64,000 bases of DNA, taken from the NCBI RefSeq assembly GCF_003268595.1, contig NZ_CP029797.1, positions 579,501 through 643,500 on the forward strand, read 5' to 3'. The notes beneath the pieces were generated by a model. The model had not been told where the DNA came from. It searched no databases and saw only the letters and a list, made by a program, of their open reading frames with translations. The translations under genes were made by a program, and so were the position numbers. The DNA is from Paraliobacillus zengyii. Lineage in GTDB: Bacteria; Bacillota; Bacilli; Bacillales; Amphibacillaceae. How positions within the stretch are numbered: the stretch's first letter is position 1; every line of letters begins with the position of its first letter. Shown here piece by piece: positions 20,187-32,436 of the stretch.

Positions 20187-20993
20187 ATGCAAAAAAAACA
20201 AATATTGTGTTTGCTAATTGGTAGCCTACTTATATTAACAACAGCATGTGTGCAAAATTCAAAAGGTAGCAATGAGGAAAAAGTAGAGTTAACTATTTCA
20301 GCGGCTGCTAGTTTGACAGATGTAATGGATGAACTAGTAACAGTTTTTGAAGAAGACCATACAAACATTCAAATCCAACTGAATTTGGGTTCATCTGGTG
20401 CTTTACAACAACAAATTGAACAAGGTGCACCGACTGATCTATTTATTTCAGCGGCAGAAGATAAATTAATTTATTTACTAGAGAAGAATTTAATAGATGA
20501 TAGATATTACCAGACTATTGTTGAGAATAGCTTGGTATTGATTGCGAATAAAGAAGCTAATTCTACTATTACCTCCTTTGAAGATTTATTAGAAACAGAT
20601 GTGAAAAAGATCGCAATTGGCACACCTGAAAGTGTCCCGGCTGGCGCATACGCGAAACAAACGTTAGAGCAGTTAGGATTGTATCAGACGTTATCTGAAA
20701 AAGATAAACTAATACCTGCTAAAGATGTTCGTCAAGTTTTACAGTATGTCGAGACAAATAATGTCGATGCAGGGATTGTTTATCAGACAGATGCAATACA
20801 GTCGGATTTAGTAGAGATTGTAGCGGTAGCAGATCAAGCTGATCATGACAGAATTGCTTATCCTGCTGGGGTTGTGAAAGATACAGCCCATGGACCAGAA
20901 GCAATCTTATTTTATGATTTTTTAACATCAGAACAGGCAACGACTATATTTAAAGAATATGGATTTCGTTCAGTAGGGAGCGAAAACGATTGA
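20187..20993 (+). CDS. modA: ModA, molybdate-binding lipoprotein
   Basis: Periplasmic-type substrate-binding protein of the molybdate ABC importer, 268 aa. It has a lipoprotein signal ending LTTAC (Cys near residue 21), then the ModA core with ISAAASLTDVMDEL, LNLGSSGALQQQIEQGAP and FISAAED. ATG 20187 follows GGGAAGGAAGAG; the frame opens farther upstream but those starts lack a signal sequence context. It overlaps modB by 4 bp. Molybdate uptake fits the neighbouring moaB and moaC. Confidence 0.93.
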   Translation: MQKKQILCLLIGSLLILTTACVQNSKGSNEEKVELTISAAASLTDVMDELVTVFEEDHTNIQIQLNLGSSGALQQQIEQGAPTDLFISAAEDKLIYLLEKNLIDDRYYQTIVENSLVLIANKEANSTITSFEDLLETDVKKIAIGTPESVPAGAYAKQTLEQLGLYQTLSEKDKLIPAKDVRQVLQYVETNNVDAGIVYQTDAIQSDLVEIVAVADQADHDRIAYPAGVVKDTAHGPEAILFYDFLTSEQATTIFKEYGFRSVGSEND

Positions 20994-21646
20994 ATATGAC
21001 ATTTTGGCAACCAATACAACTCTCTATAATTGTAGCATTTGTTGCCACGTTATTTGTCGTTATTACTGGAATAACAATGGCATGGTTAATGACGAAAAAG
21101 CGTTTACCAGCTAAATTATTAATAGAAACGATGCTATTATTGCCGATTGTATTACCACCGACTGTAATAGGTTTTTTATTAATTATACTTTTCGGACGTA
21201 ATGGTTGGATTGGGGAAATTATTCACTTTTTTAGTGGGCAGTCCATTATATTTACGATAACTGCCGCTATTATTGCCGCTATAGTTGTCGCGTTTCCTTT
21301 AATGTATCAAACTGTTAAGCTAGGGTTTCAATCGATTGATCGAGATATAGAAGATGCTGCTCAAGTCGACGGTGGAAACGAATGGCACGTTTTTCGTTTT
21401 GTTTCTTTACCACTATGCTATAAACCGATTATTGCAGGCTTTATTTTAAGTTTTGCACGTGCATTGGGAGAATTCGGTGCGACTGTAATGTTTGCTGGTA
21501 ATATTCCTGGAAAGACCCAGACCATTCCACTGGCTATTTATGTGGCGTTTGAATCAAATCAAATGCAACTTGCATGGGCGTGGGTTATTTCCATTGTAGC
21601 TATTTCGTTTGTCATGTTACTCCTTTTGCGTAAAGTAAATCAGTAA
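20990..21646 (+). CDS. modB: ModB, molybdate ABC transporter permease
   Basis: A 218-aa permease with about five membrane spans and the cytoplasmic EAA-type loop EDAAQVDGGNEWHVFRFVSL near residue 122, followed by FARALGEFGATVMFAGN, typical of ModB. The start is probably TTG 20990 (AGGGAG at 20974), which overlaps the modA stop; ATG 20996 is an alternative. No modC ATPase gene follows. The next gene is yerB, behind a 123-bp gap, so the ATPase must be supplied from elsewhere, as appears to be the case in B. subtilis. Confidence 0.92.
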   Translation: MNMTFWQPIQLSIIVAFVATLFVVITGITMAWLMTKKRLPAKLLIETMLLLPIVLPPTVIGFLLIILFGRNGWIGEIIHFFSGQSIIFTITAAIIAAIVVAFPLMYQTVKLGFQSIDRDIEDAAQVDGGNEWHVFRFVSLPLCYKPIIAGFILSFARALGEFGATVMFAGNIPGKTQTIPLAIYVAFESNQMQLAWAWVISIVAISFVMLLLLRKVNQ

Positions 21647-21769
21647 TGTATGTCAATGTTGTTTAATGATAAATTAAAAGAGCGATGATAGTTGGACATA
21701 CTTTTGCTATAATTATGGAGAAGAACTGCAGATAAAAATCAATCCTCAAATAGAAAAGGTGTGTGACAA

Positions 21770-22801
21770 ATGAAAAAGAAGTTAATGCTATTATTAATAT
21801 TTTTAATTCCGTTATTATTGGTCGCTTGTTCAAATGAAACAGAGCAGACTGATTCAGATCCGGAAGTTGAAGAACCAGTAGGAGAATCAGAACCAGCGTT
21901 ACCAAATGTATATCCGCTTACTGGAGAAAGGACAGAAGAAGCAGTTGATAATCGAATTGTCGCTGTCATGATCAATAATCATCCATCAGCCCGACCGCAG
22001 ACTGGTTTATCCCAAGCAGATGTTGTGTTTGAAATTTTGGCTGAGGGTGACATTACAAGACTAATGGCTCTCTTTCAAAGTCAACAGCCAGAGGTTGTCG
22101 GACCAGTAAGAAGTGCGCGTCCTTATTATTTTAATACGGCAGATGACTATGGTGCGCTCTATGTTTATCATGGTGCAGCAAACTTTATAGAAGATATGCT
22201 AGCAGATGGTGCCGCTGAGTATTTGAATGGTGCTTATTATGATGATGATGGTAATTTATTTAAACGGGAGTCTTTCCGTGTTGCACCGCACAACTCTTAT
22301 TTGCAATTTGGAGCTGTTTATGATGTTGCAGAAGAAAAAGGGTACCAAACAAGTATGGAGTATGAGTCTCTAAGATTTTTAGAAGAAGAAGAAACTACTG
22401 AAATTGGAGGAACTGAGGTTACAGAGGTATCTTTCAATTACACATCAACACCAGTTCGTTATGTGTATAATTCGGAATCAGAAGCCTATTTACGTTATAA
22501 TGGGGAAGAACAAACACTTGAGTTAAATACAGATGAACCTGTAGAGCTAGACAATGTCTTTATTATCGAGACAAATCATGAAGTGGTTGATGATGCTGGA
22601 CGCCGCGAGATAGATTTAGATTCAGGTGGAAATGCATATCTTTTACAAAAAGGAAAACTTCAAAAAATCCAATGGAAGAACCAGGATGGACGAATTATAC
22701 CGGTTCGTGATGGAGAAGAAGTTGGGTTAGTTTCTGGTCAGACTTGGATTAATGTGATTCCCACGGATCCAGGATTATCAGCAGTAGAAGAGATAGAATA
22801 A
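21770..22801 (+). CDS. yerB: YerB-family lipoprotein (DUF3048)
   Basis: A 343-aa lipoprotein with signal peptide and lipobox LVAC (Cys near residue 20), an acidic linker, then the DUF3048 domain recognisable by VAVMINNHPSARPQTGL, VGPVRSARPYYF and FRVAPHNSYL. The function is not known. In B. subtilis the same gene lies before yerC and pcrB, as here. ATG 21770 follows AAAGGTGTGTGACAA. It probably forms an operon with yerC and the oxidoreductase. Confidence 0.9.
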   Translation: MKKKLMLLLIFLIPLLLVACSNETEQTDSDPEVEEPVGESEPALPNVYPLTGERTEEAVDNRIVAVMINNHPSARPQTGLSQADVVFEILAEGDITRLMALFQSQQPEVVGPVRSARPYYFNTADDYGALYVYHGAANFIEDMLADGAAEYLNGAYYDDDGNLFKRESFRVAPHNSYLQFGAVYDVAEEKGYQTSMEYESLRFLEEEETTEIGGTEVTEVSFNYTSTPVRYVYNSESEAYLRYNGEEQTLELNTDEPVELDNVFIIETNHEVVDDAGRREIDLDSGGNAYLLQKGKLQKIQWKNQDGRIIPVRDGEEVGLVSGQTWINVIPTDPGLSAVEEIE

Positions 22802-22824
22802 GACAAAGGGAGGAGAATAGTTCG

Positions 22825-23127
22825 ATGCAGATCGATAAATTAAGAGGTGAACAATTGGATCAGCTATTTGATGCAATGCTAACATTAAAAAACCGAGAAG
22901 AATGCTATCAATTTTTTGATGATATTGCGACAATGAGCGAGATTCAATCCTTTTCCCAAAGGTTACAAGTAGCAAAAATGTTAAAAGAAGGCCATACGTA
23001 TCATGCTATTGTTGAAGAGTCGAGCGCATCAACAACCACGATTTCGCGTGTGAAGCGTTGCCTTAATTATGGTAATGACGGTTATCAAATGGTACTTGGA
23101 CGTCTAGAAGAACAAGAGGAGTCATAG
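22825..23127 (+). CDS. yerC: YerC, TrpR-family DNA-binding protein
   Basis: A 100-aa all-helical regulator of the TrpR-like YerC/YecD family. The core MSEIQSFSQRLQVAKML and the helix-turn-helix TYHAIVEESSASTTTISRVK are clear. Its targets are not evident. AGGGAGGAG lies upstream of the ATG, 23 bp after yerB, and the gene order yerB-yerC is conserved in B. subtilis. Confidence 0.92.
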   Translation: MQIDKLRGEQLDQLFDAMLTLKNREECYQFFDDIATMSEIQSFSQRLQVAKMLKEGHTYHAIVEESSASTTTISRVKRCLNYGNDGYQMVLGRLEEQEES

Positions 23128-23155
23128 ATATTAATTTTATAGGAGGTAAAAATAT

Positions 23156-24142
23156 ATGGTTAGATTCGGAATTATCGGGACAAATTGGATAACAGAAAGT
23201 TTTATTAATGCTGCGTTAGATGTGGAGGATTTTGAGCTAGTTGCAGTTTATTCTCGCACAGAGGATAAGGCAAAGCAATTCGCAGACAAGTTCTCTGTAG
23301 AAACAATATTTACAGATATGGATCGTTTTCTGCAAAATGATCAAATGGATGCAGTGTACATAGCAAGCCCAAATGTTATGCATGCAGGACAAGCGATTGA
23401 AGCGATGAATGCAGGTAAACATGTGATTGTGGAAAAAGCAATAGCATCAAATGCAACTGAAGTTAAAGAATTAATTGATACAGCAAAGCGAAACGGTGTA
23501 TTGCTAATGGAAGCAATTAAATCAATCTTTTTGCCCAACTTTCAAGCAGTTAAAGAAAACTTGGACAAGATAGGGCCAGTTCGTCGCTATTTTGCGAGCT
23601 ACTGTCAGTATTCATCACGTTATGATGCATATAAAGAAGGAAACGTCATGAATGCGTTTAAGCCTGAATTCTCTAATGGTTCTCTAATGGATATAGGAAT
23701 CTATTGTATTTATCCTATGGTAACCCTCTTTGGCAAGCCAAAAAAAGTTCATGCTAATGCTTATATGCTTGAATCAGGTGTTGATGGACAAGGAAGTGCC
23801 CTGTTTGATTATGATGAACTAAATGGTTCAGTAATGTATTCTAAGGTTACAAATTCTTATCTGCCATCTGAAATTCAAGGTGAACAAGGCGCAATCATAA
23901 TTGACAATATTAATCACCCTACCAAAGTAGAAATAAAATGGAATGATGGAACTGTCGAAGATATCTCGCGACCACAAAAAGACAATGCCATGTATTATGA
24001 AGCAAAGGCTTTTATTGATGCAATAAAAAACAATGAATTAGAATCCTCAATTAATACGTATGAAAATACACTAATAACGGCGACTATTTTAGAAGAAGCA
24101 AGAGGACAGTTTGGACTCGTATTTCCAGCCGATAATAAATAG
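23156..24142 (+). CDS. Gfo/Idh/MocA-family oxidoreductase
   Basis: A 328-aa NAD(P)-dependent oxidoreductase. The N-terminal Rossmann part begins RFGIIGTNWITESF, with AVYIASPNVMHAGQA and GKHVIVEKAIA (the EKP-type motif reads EKA here). The C-terminal substrate domain has GSLMDIGIYCIYP with the conserved Asp/Gly/Tyr pattern. The substrate is probably a sugar or polyol, but it cannot be specified. AGGAGG precedes the ATG. This gene is inserted between yerC and pcrB relative to B. subtilis and ends with a terminator. Confidence 0.88.
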   Translation: MVRFGIIGTNWITESFINAALDVEDFELVAVYSRTEDKAKQFADKFSVETIFTDMDRFLQNDQMDAVYIASPNVMHAGQAIEAMNAGKHVIVEKAIASNATEVKELIDTAKRNGVLLMEAIKSIFLPNFQAVKENLDKIGPVRRYFASYCQYSSRYDAYKEGNVMNAFKPEFSNGSLMDIGIYCIYPMVTLFGKPKKVHANAYMLESGVDGQGSALFDYDELNGSVMYSKVTNSYLPSEIQGEQGAIIIDNINHPTKVEIKWNDGTVEDISRPQKDNAMYYEAKAFIDAIKNNELESSINTYENTLITATILEEARGQFGLVFPADNK

Positions 24143-24143
24143 A

Positions 24144-24173
24144 AAAAGCTAGCCTAAGTGGCTAGCTTTTTTC
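24144..24173. terminator. Terminator after the oxidoreductase gene
   Basis: Stem AAAAGCTAGCC with GGCTAGCTTTT around the loop TAAGT, followed by TTC; it starts right after the stop codon and closes the yerB-yerC-oxidoreductase unit. Confidence 0.9.
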
Positions 24174-24285
24174 TATTATATTCTATTTTCTTTTTAAGTC
24201 ACTATTCGCCACTATGTTGCCATTTAAATGTCGGGATAGATAGATTCTCATGAAAAACGACCTTTTTTAAAATGATTCAGATATC

Positions 24286-24316
24286 TTACTGAATTTTGTA
24301 GGATTTTTGGTATAAT
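24286..24316 (+). promoter_or_regulatory. Extended -10 promoter for pcrB-pcrA-ligA
   Basis: TATAAT at 24311-24316 preceded by TGG (extended -10). A weak -35 TTACTG lies 19 bp upstream. It sits 37 bp before the pcrB start codon and is the only good sigma-A type site between the terminator and pcrB. Confidence 0.6.
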
Positions 24317-24352
24317 GAAATAATGGATTAGTAGTGGATGGAGGCTAATACT

Positions 24353-25039
24353 TTGTATAATAGGAAAGAATGGAAACATATTTTCAAATTAGACCCTAAT
24401 AAAGAAATTACTAACGAAGAAGTAACGAAAATTTGTCAATCAGGAACAGATGCAATAATCGTTGGTGGAACAGATGGGGTTACTTTAGATGGTGTATTAC
24501 AACTATTAAGTCAGATTCGCAGGTTTTCAGTACCTTGCATTTTAGAAGTCTCTTCAATGGATGCAATTACACCTGGTTTTGACTTTTATTATATTCCAAT
24601 GGTGTTAAATAGTCAGGATAAAAAATGGATGATGGACATTCAGCATCAAGCAATTAAAGATTTTGGAAATATGTTGAACTGGAACGAAATTGTGGCGGAA
24701 GGATATTGTATTTTAAATCCGGAAGCAAAAGCATACAATCTTGCTAATTGTAAGCTCCCAGATGCAGGAGATGTAATAGCTTATGCACAAATGGTTGAAC
24801 ACATGCTTCATTTGCCAATTTTTTATTTAGAATATAGCGGTACATACGGTGATCCAGAATTAGTGAGGCAAGTGAAACAACAATTGAACGCTACACAATT
24901 ATTCTACGGTGGTGGGATAAAGAATAAACAGCAGGCAAAAGAAATGGCGACTTGCGCGGATGTCATTGTTGTAGGAAATAGTATATATGAAAATTTTGAA
25001 GAAGCGTTACAAACAGTTGAGGCAGTAAAAGAAGGATAA
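24353..25039 (+). CDS. pcrB: PcrB, heptaprenylglyceryl phosphate synthase
   Basis: A TIM-barrel prenyltransferase that joins sn-glycerol-1-phosphate and heptaprenyl diphosphate in Bacillales. I start at TTG 24353 ([15 protein letters not shown]), because GGAGG at 24340-24344 has 8 nt spacing to it and the family begins there; the ATG at 24338 overlaps the ribosome site. Conserved blocks are [22 protein letters not shown] and LFYGGGIKN, which bind the phosphate and glycerol. Length is 228 aa. It is the first gene of pcrB-pcrA-ligA-camS. Confidence 0.95.
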   Translation: MYNRKEWKHIFKLDPNKEITNEEVTKICQSGTDAIIVGGTDGVTLDGVLQLLSQIRRFSVPCILEVSSMDAITPGFDFYYIPMVLNSQDKKWMMDIQHQAIKDFGNMLNWNEIVAEGYCILNPEAKAYNLANCKLPDAGDVIAYAQMVEHMLHLPIFYLEYSGTYGDPELVRQVKQQLNATQLFYGGGIKNKQQAKEMATCADVIVVGNSIYENFEEALQTVEAVKEG

Positions 25040-25052
25040 AGGCGGTGGACTA

Positions 25053-27290
25053 ATGAGCAAAGCAATGGAAAAATTACTTAATGGATTAAATAAACCACAA
25101 CAGGATGCTGTTCGTCATACAGATGGTCCATTACTCATAATGGCAGGTGCGGGAAGTGGTAAAACGAGAGTCCTAACACATCGAATCGCTTATTTGTTAG
25201 ATGAAAAAGAAATTTCTCCTAGAAGCGTTTTGGCGATTACCTTTACAAATAAAGCAGCAAGAGAAATGAAAGAGCGGATCTCCCGACTAGTTGGACCAGA
25301 AGCAGATCAAATATGGGTATCTACTTTTCACTCAATGTGTGTACGGATATTGCGCAGAGATATTGATCGAATTGGTTACAGTAGAAGCTTTTCAATCTTA
25401 GACAGTGGGGATCAATTAACTGTAATAAAGAACATCTTAAAAGAAAAGAATATCGATCCAAAAAAATTCGAACCGCGAGCTATGTTGAATGCAATTAGTT
25501 CAGCAAAGAATAGTTTAATTACACCTGAAGGGTATAAAGCAGAAGCAGGAGATTTCTATCAACAACAAATAGCAACGGTTTACGAATCGTATCAAAGACG
25601 ACTGATGAAAAACCAATCACTTGATTTTGATGATTTAATCATGCAGACAATTGTATTGTTTAAACGATTACCAGAAGTGTTGGAATATTACCAGCGACGG
25701 TTTCAATATGTTCATGTGGATGAGTATCAAGATACAAACCATGCACAATATTCTTTAGTAAAACAGTTAGCATCACGCTATCAAAACTTATGCGTAGTAG
25801 GTGATTCTGATCAATCTATCTATGGCTGGCGTGGAGCAGATATTGCGAATATCCTTTCTTTTGAAAAGGATTATCCAAGTGCTAGAGTCGTTATACTTGA
25901 GCAAAATTACCGTTCGACACAATCAATTTTAGAAGCAGCTAATCGTGTGATTGAAAATAATCCTGGACGTAAGGCGAAGAAACTATGGACAGATAATACA
26001 GAGGGCTCGAAAATAAATTATTATAAAGCGGCAACAGAACAATATGAAGGGTTATATGTGGCTGGCAAGGCGGAAGAGTATGTACAATCTAATGAATATA
26101 ACTATCGTGATATAGCCATTCTTTATCGAACAAATGCTCAGTCTAGATCCGTCGAGGAAACGTTTGTTAAAGCAAATATTCCTTATCAAATTGTTGGCGG
26201 AACTAAGTTCTATGATCGAAAAGAAATTAAAGACATGCTTGCATACTTACGTTTAATATCGAATCCTGATGATGACCTTAGTTTTGTAAGAGTGGCAAAT
26301 GAGCCGAAGCGTGGTGTTGGTAAAACATCTTTGGATAAGCTTCAAGCCTATGCAGCTGAACATGACATTTCTTTATACACTGCAGTACAAGAAGTTGACT
26401 TTGCTGGTGTTAGTGGTAAAGCTGCAAAAGAGTTAGCGAACTTTGGAGCATTAATAAGAAATTGGACACAACAGCAAGAGTTTTTAACTGCAACGGATAT
26501 GGTGGAAGAAGTGATAACAAAGACAGGGTACGAGACAATGCTTCAGAATGAGCGTAGCATTGAAGCACAAAGTCGTCTTGAGAACTTAGAAGAGTTCAAA
26601 ACGGTTACTAAACATTTTGAGGAAAATAGTGAAGATAAGACATTACTTGCTTTCTTAACTGATTTAGCCTTAGTTGCTGATATTGACCGAGTAGATGATG
26701 ATCCATTTGCAGATAATAAAGTAACACTAATGACTTTGCACGCTGCCAAGGGACTAGAGTTCCCGATTGTATTCTTAGTAGGCATGGAAGAGAACGTCTT
26801 CCCACATAGTCGTTCTATTCTTGATGAAGATGAGATGGAAGAAGAACGTCGTTTAGCCTATGTAGGAATTACAAGAGCGGAAAAGATACTACACATTTCA
26901 CATGCTCAGATGCGAACCTTATATGGCAGAACCAATATGAATCCAATTAGTCGATTCATTAGAGAGATTCCAGAAGTATTGTTAGAAGGTATGGAAGAAG
27001 TGAAAGAACAAATGTCCAAATCGCCTTCTATCAATTCCAATCTCCAAAAACCAAATCCATTTGCTGCACCATCCAAGTTGGCTGTTAAAAAAGCAGCACA
27101 AAAAACAACGACGGGTGGAGAAAAGGTTGGATGGCAAGTTGGTGACAAAGCTAACCACAAAAAATGGGGTCAAGGAACCGTTGTGAAAGTTACCGGTGAA
27201 GGTGAATCAATGGAATTAGATATCGCATTTCCATCACCAACTGGTATTAAGCGATTATTAGCGAAGTTTGCTCCGATTACAAAAGATTAA
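25053..27290 (+). CDS. pcrA: PcrA, UvrD/Rep-family 3'-5' DNA helicase
   Basis: Essential SF1A helicase for replication and repair, 745 aa. Motif I is [11 protein letters not shown] (about residues 30-40), motif [15 protein letters not shown], motif [19 protein letters not shown], motif [10 protein letters not shown], motif [16 protein letters not shown] and motif [14 protein letters not shown]. The C-terminal tail has the RNA-polymerase-binding type Tudor segment [26 protein letters not shown] precedes ATG. It is 13 bp after pcrB and 17 bp before ligA. Confidence 0.97.
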   Translation: MSKAMEKLLNGLNKPQQDAVRHTDGPLLIMAGAGSGKTRVLTHRIAYLLDEKEISPRSVLAITFTNKAAREMKERISRLVGPEADQIWVSTFHSMCVRILRRDIDRIGYSRSFSILDSGDQLTVIKNILKEKNIDPKKFEPRAMLNAISSAKNSLITPEGYKAEAGDFYQQQIATVYESYQRRLMKNQSLDFDDLIMQTIVLFKRLPEVLEYYQRRFQYVHVDEYQDTNHAQYSLVKQLASRYQNLCVVGDSDQSIYGWRGADIANILSFEKDYPSARVVILEQNYRSTQSILEAANRVIENNPGRKAKKLWTDNTEGSKINYYKAATEQYEGLYVAGKAEEYVQSNEYNYRDIAILYRTNAQSRSVEETFVKANIPYQIVGGTKFYDRKEIKDMLAYLRLISNPDDDLSFVRVANEPKRGVGKTSLDKLQAYAAEHDISLYTAVQEVDFAGVSGKAAKELANFGALIRNWTQQQEFLTATDMVEEVITKTGYETMLQNERSIEAQSRLENLEEFKTVTKHFEENSEDKTLLAFLTDLALVADIDRVDDDPFADNKVTLMTLHAAKGLEFPIVFLVGMEENVFPHSRSILDEDEMEEERRLAYVGITRAEKILHISHAQMRTLYGRTNMNPISRFIREIPEVLLEGMEEVKEQMSKSPSINSNLQKPNPFAAPSKLAVKKAAQKTTTGGEKVGWQVGDKANHKKWGQGTVVKVTGEGESMELDIAFPSPTGIKRLLAKFAPITKD

Positions 27291-27295
27291 ATTGA

Positions 27296-29314
<2,019 letters not shown>

Positions 29315-29345
29315 CCCAAACAACTGAGAGAGGATGACATGCTTA

Positions 29346-30536
29346 ATGAATAAAAAAGGTTTTAGCGTACTCTTGTTATTACTCCTATTGTTTTTAACAA
29401 GTTGTGCTCCTTCATTTGATAATCAAGAAGATGAAGTTGTTGATGATAATACCTTAGATGATACAGGTCAGGAAACAGCGATTATTCCAAGCTACAGTGT
29501 ATCAGATCAAGATTATCAAGTGTTGTTACCTTATAAACTAAGTCAATCTCGAGGAGTAATTGTCAATCAAATTGCCAATCGTTTAGACATTGATTCGTTT
29601 GAGGAAGGATTACGAAGACACTCAACGAATGTTTACGATCCTGATGATTACTTTTTTCAAGAAGGGCAAAAGATCACGTCAGATGTTGTCTATAATTGGT
29701 TAGAACGTTATTCTGAAGAAGATGACAGTAATGGGAATCCACTCGGTCTAAATCCTGAAATTGATCTTCCCGTAAATGAAGAAGACCGAGATCCAGAACA
29801 AATATTAAAAGAGGAACGAGAAAACCCAAAATATTTATCCCATATTCTAGAACAAGACTATTTAGTCAAAACAGAAGATAATGCTGTTCAACTCGCTGGG
29901 ATTTCAATTGGAATAGCGATGAAATCAAATTACCGATTTGAAACAGAGGATGGCCTTTATTATTACGAAGATATTAGTATGGATAAAATGTTATCTGAAG
30001 CAAATCGGATAGCAAAAGAAGTGGTTACAAGAGTACGAGAAATAGAAGGGTTAGAAGAAGTGCCGATTATGTTAGCTGTATATCGAGAAGAATCACGTGA
30101 TGCATTAGTACCTGGGAATTTTGTCGCAACAGCAACTGTAGATAATGGTAGCAATTCTGTTGGGGATTGGGAATCTATTGATGAGGAATATATTTTATTT
30201 CCTTCCACTGAAGCCACTGAAAAAGATCCAGATACAACAGCAAACTTAGACGACTTTGAAAAAGACATTGCTGAATATTTTCCGAACTATGTTGGTGTAA
30301 TCGGGGAAGGATTCTATATTGATGAACAATTGCAAAAACTCACGTTAGAAGTCCCAATTCAATTTAAAGGTAAAGCGGAGGTAATTGGATTTACCCAATA
30401 TGCTTATGGGCTTGTAATGGATGGTTTTCAAAACCACTACGATTTAGAGATTAATATAACGGCAAGTGACAATCAGGAGAGCTTGATTTTCCGTAAGGCT
30501 GGCGAAGAGGAACCGACTGTTCATATTTATGATTAA
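29346..30536 (+). CDS. camS: CamS-family lipoprotein (YerH)
   Basis: A lipoprotein of 396 aa with signal peptide ending LTSC and an acidic linker, then the CamS domain (VLLPYKLSQSRGVIVNQ near the start of the domain, QKITSDVVYNWLER later). In enterococci the signal peptide of the homologue yields a sex pheromone; the physiological role in Bacillaceae is not known. I prefer ATG 29346 over 29334 because GAGAGG touches the earlier ATG. The gene follows ligA as yerH does in B. subtilis. Confidence 0.9.
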   Translation: MNKKGFSVLLLLLLLFLTSCAPSFDNQEDEVVDDNTLDDTGQETAIIPSYSVSDQDYQVLLPYKLSQSRGVIVNQIANRLDIDSFEEGLRRHSTNVYDPDDYFFQEGQKITSDVVYNWLERYSEEDDSNGNPLGLNPEIDLPVNEEDRDPEQILKEERENPKYLSHILEQDYLVKTEDNAVQLAGISIGIAMKSNYRFETEDGLYYYEDISMDKMLSEANRIAKEVVTRVREIEGLEEVPIMLAVYREESRDALVPGNFVATATVDNGSNSVGDWESIDEEYILFPSTEATEKDPDTTANLDDFEKDIAEYFPNYVGVIGEGFYIDEQLQKLTLEVPIQFKGKAEVIGFTQYAYGLVMDGFQNHYDLEINITASDNQESLIFRKAGEEEPTVHIYD

Positions 30537-30660
30537 AATCCGATAAGGAAATAGTAAGTTAGTAAATCAATAGTTGCTAATACAGTCCTTTTTTTGCTAT
30601 TATCATAAGTATTGTTAGTCTACGAATATAATCACGGAAATAAATGTGGAGGTGAAAAGA

Positions 30661-30951
30661 ATGGCAGAAATATCTAAAGAAGAAGTAAGACACGTGGCAA
30701 ACTTAGCACGTTTAGCAATATCAGAAGAAGAAGTAGAGAAAATGACGAAACAGCTCGGAGATATTATTAGCTATGCCGAACTATTAAACGATTTAGATAC
30801 AGAGAATGTTGAACCGACAACACACGTATTAGATTTGAAAAATGTGATGCGCAAAGATGAGCCAAGAAAATGGATCGAAAAAGAAGATGCACTAAAAAAT
30901 GCACCTGACCAACAAGAAGGTCAATTTCGCGTCCCTTCCATATTAGAATAA
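30661..30951 (+). CDS. gatC: GatC, Asp/Glu-tRNA amidotransferase subunit C
   Basis: Small subunit (96 aa) that stabilises GatA in the GatCAB complex, which amidates Glu-tRNA(Gln) and, in some species, Asp-tRNA(Asn). [29 protein letters not shown] and FRVPSILE are family landmarks. ATG 30661 follows GTGGAGGTGAAAAG; the upstream in-frame start 30646 lies in that site. It is 15 bp from gatA, and gatC-gatA-gatB form one operon. Confidence 0.96.
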   Translation: MAEISKEEVRHVANLARLAISEEEVEKMTKQLGDIISYAELLNDLDTENVEPTTHVLDLKNVMRKDEPRKWIEKEDALKNAPDQQEGQFRVPSILE

Positions 30952-30966
30952 GGAGGTTTACAGATT

Positions 30967-32436
30967 ATGTCCCTGTTTGATTATACATTAAAAGAATTAC
31001 AAGATAAGCTACATAGTAAGGAGATTACAGTCAGTGATCTCGTTTCCGCGTCTTATGAGCGTATTAACGCTGTGGACGACAAGGTAAAAGCATTTTTAAC
31101 ATTGAATGAAGAAGCGGCACGTGCAAAAGCAAAAGAATTAGATGGACAAGTGGACGAAGCTTCAAATCCATTGTTTGGTATGCCACTAGGTGTAAAAGAC
31201 AATATGGTGACGAAAGGACTTCGTACAACATGTGCTAGTCAAATTTTAGATAACTTTGATGATCCATTATATAATGCAACTGTGGTTGATAAGCTAGAAG
31301 CTGAAAATACAGTTGTAATTGGTAAGTTAAATATGGACGAATTTGCGATGGGTTCATCAAATGAGAACTCTAGCTATGCACCGACTCGTAATCCATGGAA
31401 CACAGATTATGTCCCAGGTGGCTCTAGTGGTGGTTCAGCTGCAGCAGTGGCGGCCCGTGAAGTGTTTTTCTCACTAGGTTCAGATACAGGTGGTTCGATT
31501 CGTCAGCCTGCAGCATTTTGTGGTGTTGTCGGGTTAAAACCAACTTATGGACTTGTGTCACGTTTTGGATTAGTTGCATTTGCATCCTCTTTAGATCAAA
31601 TTGGACCAATTACAAGAACTGTTGAAGATAATGCACATTTATTACAAGCAATTGTTGGACAAGATCCTATGGATTCAACATCAGCAAATGTCGAGATTCC
31701 AAATTATAGTGATGCAATCAAACAAGATGTAAAAGGATTGAAAATTGCTGTACCAAAAGAATACCTACAAGAGGGTGTAGCACCAGAAGTGAAAGAAGCT
31801 GTCCTACAAGCATTAAAAGTTTATGAAGATCTTGGTGCGACTTGGGAAGAAGTTTCGTTACCACACTCTCAATATGCAGTTGCAGCTTATTATTTACTTT
31901 CATCATCTGAAGCTTCGGCAAACTTGGCGCGATTTGATGGCGTACGTTACGGTGTTCGTTCAGAGAAAGCAACAAATATGATTGATATGTACAAGCTGTC
32001 TCGTAGTGAAGGATTTGGAGATGAAGTGAAACGTCGTATTATGCTCGGTACGTTTGCACTTAGCTCTGGTTACTATGATGCATACTATAAAAAGGCGCAA
32101 AAAGTACGTACATTAATTAAAAATGATTTCGAAAAAGTATTTGAAGATTATGACATCATCGTTGGACCAACAACGCCAACACCAGCATTTAAAGTAGGCG
32201 AAAAAATTGATGATCCGTTAACAATGTATGCGAATGATATTTTAACAATTCCTGTTAACTTAGCAGGTGTTCCCGGAATGTCACTTCCGTGTGGTTTCTC
32301 CAGTGAAGGATTACCAATCGGCTTACAAATAATTGGTAAACACTTTGACGAGTCTACCATTTATCGTACAGCTTACGCGTTTGAACAAGCAACTGATCAT
32401 CATAAAAAACGCCCGGAATTGGGAGGTGCTAAATAA
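30967..32436 (+). CDS. gatA: GatA, amidotransferase subunit A
   Basis: Amidase-signature glutaminase subunit, 489 aa, releasing ammonia for transfer to the misacylated tRNA. The catalytic Lys is in MPLGVKDN near residue 78, and the Ser-cisSer pair is in [14 protein letters not shown] and [16 protein letters not shown] (about residues 150-185). ATG 30967 follows AAGGAGGTTTACAG. The stop overlaps the gatB start by one base (TAATG). Confidence 0.97.
   Translation: MSLFDYTLKELQDKLHSKEITVSDLVSASYERINAVDDKVKAFLTLNEEAARAKAKELDGQVDEASNPLFGMPLGVKDNMVTKGLRTTCASQILDNFDDPLYNATVVDKLEAENTVVIGKLNMDEFAMGSSNENSSYAPTRNPWNTDYVPGGSSGGSAAAVAAREVFFSLGSDTGGSIRQPAAFCGVVGLKPTYGLVSRFGLVAFASSLDQIGPITRTVEDNAHLLQAIVGQDPMDSTSANVEIPNYSDAIKQDVKGLKIAVPKEYLQEGVAPEVKEAVLQALKVYEDLGATWEEVSLPHSQYAVAAYYLLSSSEASANLARFDGVRYGVRSEKATNMIDMYKLSRSEGFGDEVKRRIMLGTFALSSGYYDAYYKKAQKVRTLIKNDFEKVFEDYDIIVGPTTPTPAFKVGEKIDDPLTMYANDILTIPVNLAGVPGMSLPCGFSSEGLPIGLQIIGKHFDESTIYRTAYAFEQATDHHKKRPELGGAK

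Noticed and set aside
21690..21715. TTGGAC ... TATAAT as a promoter for yerB
   Set aside because: The two hexamers are only about 10 bp apart; no proper -35 at 17 bp was found.
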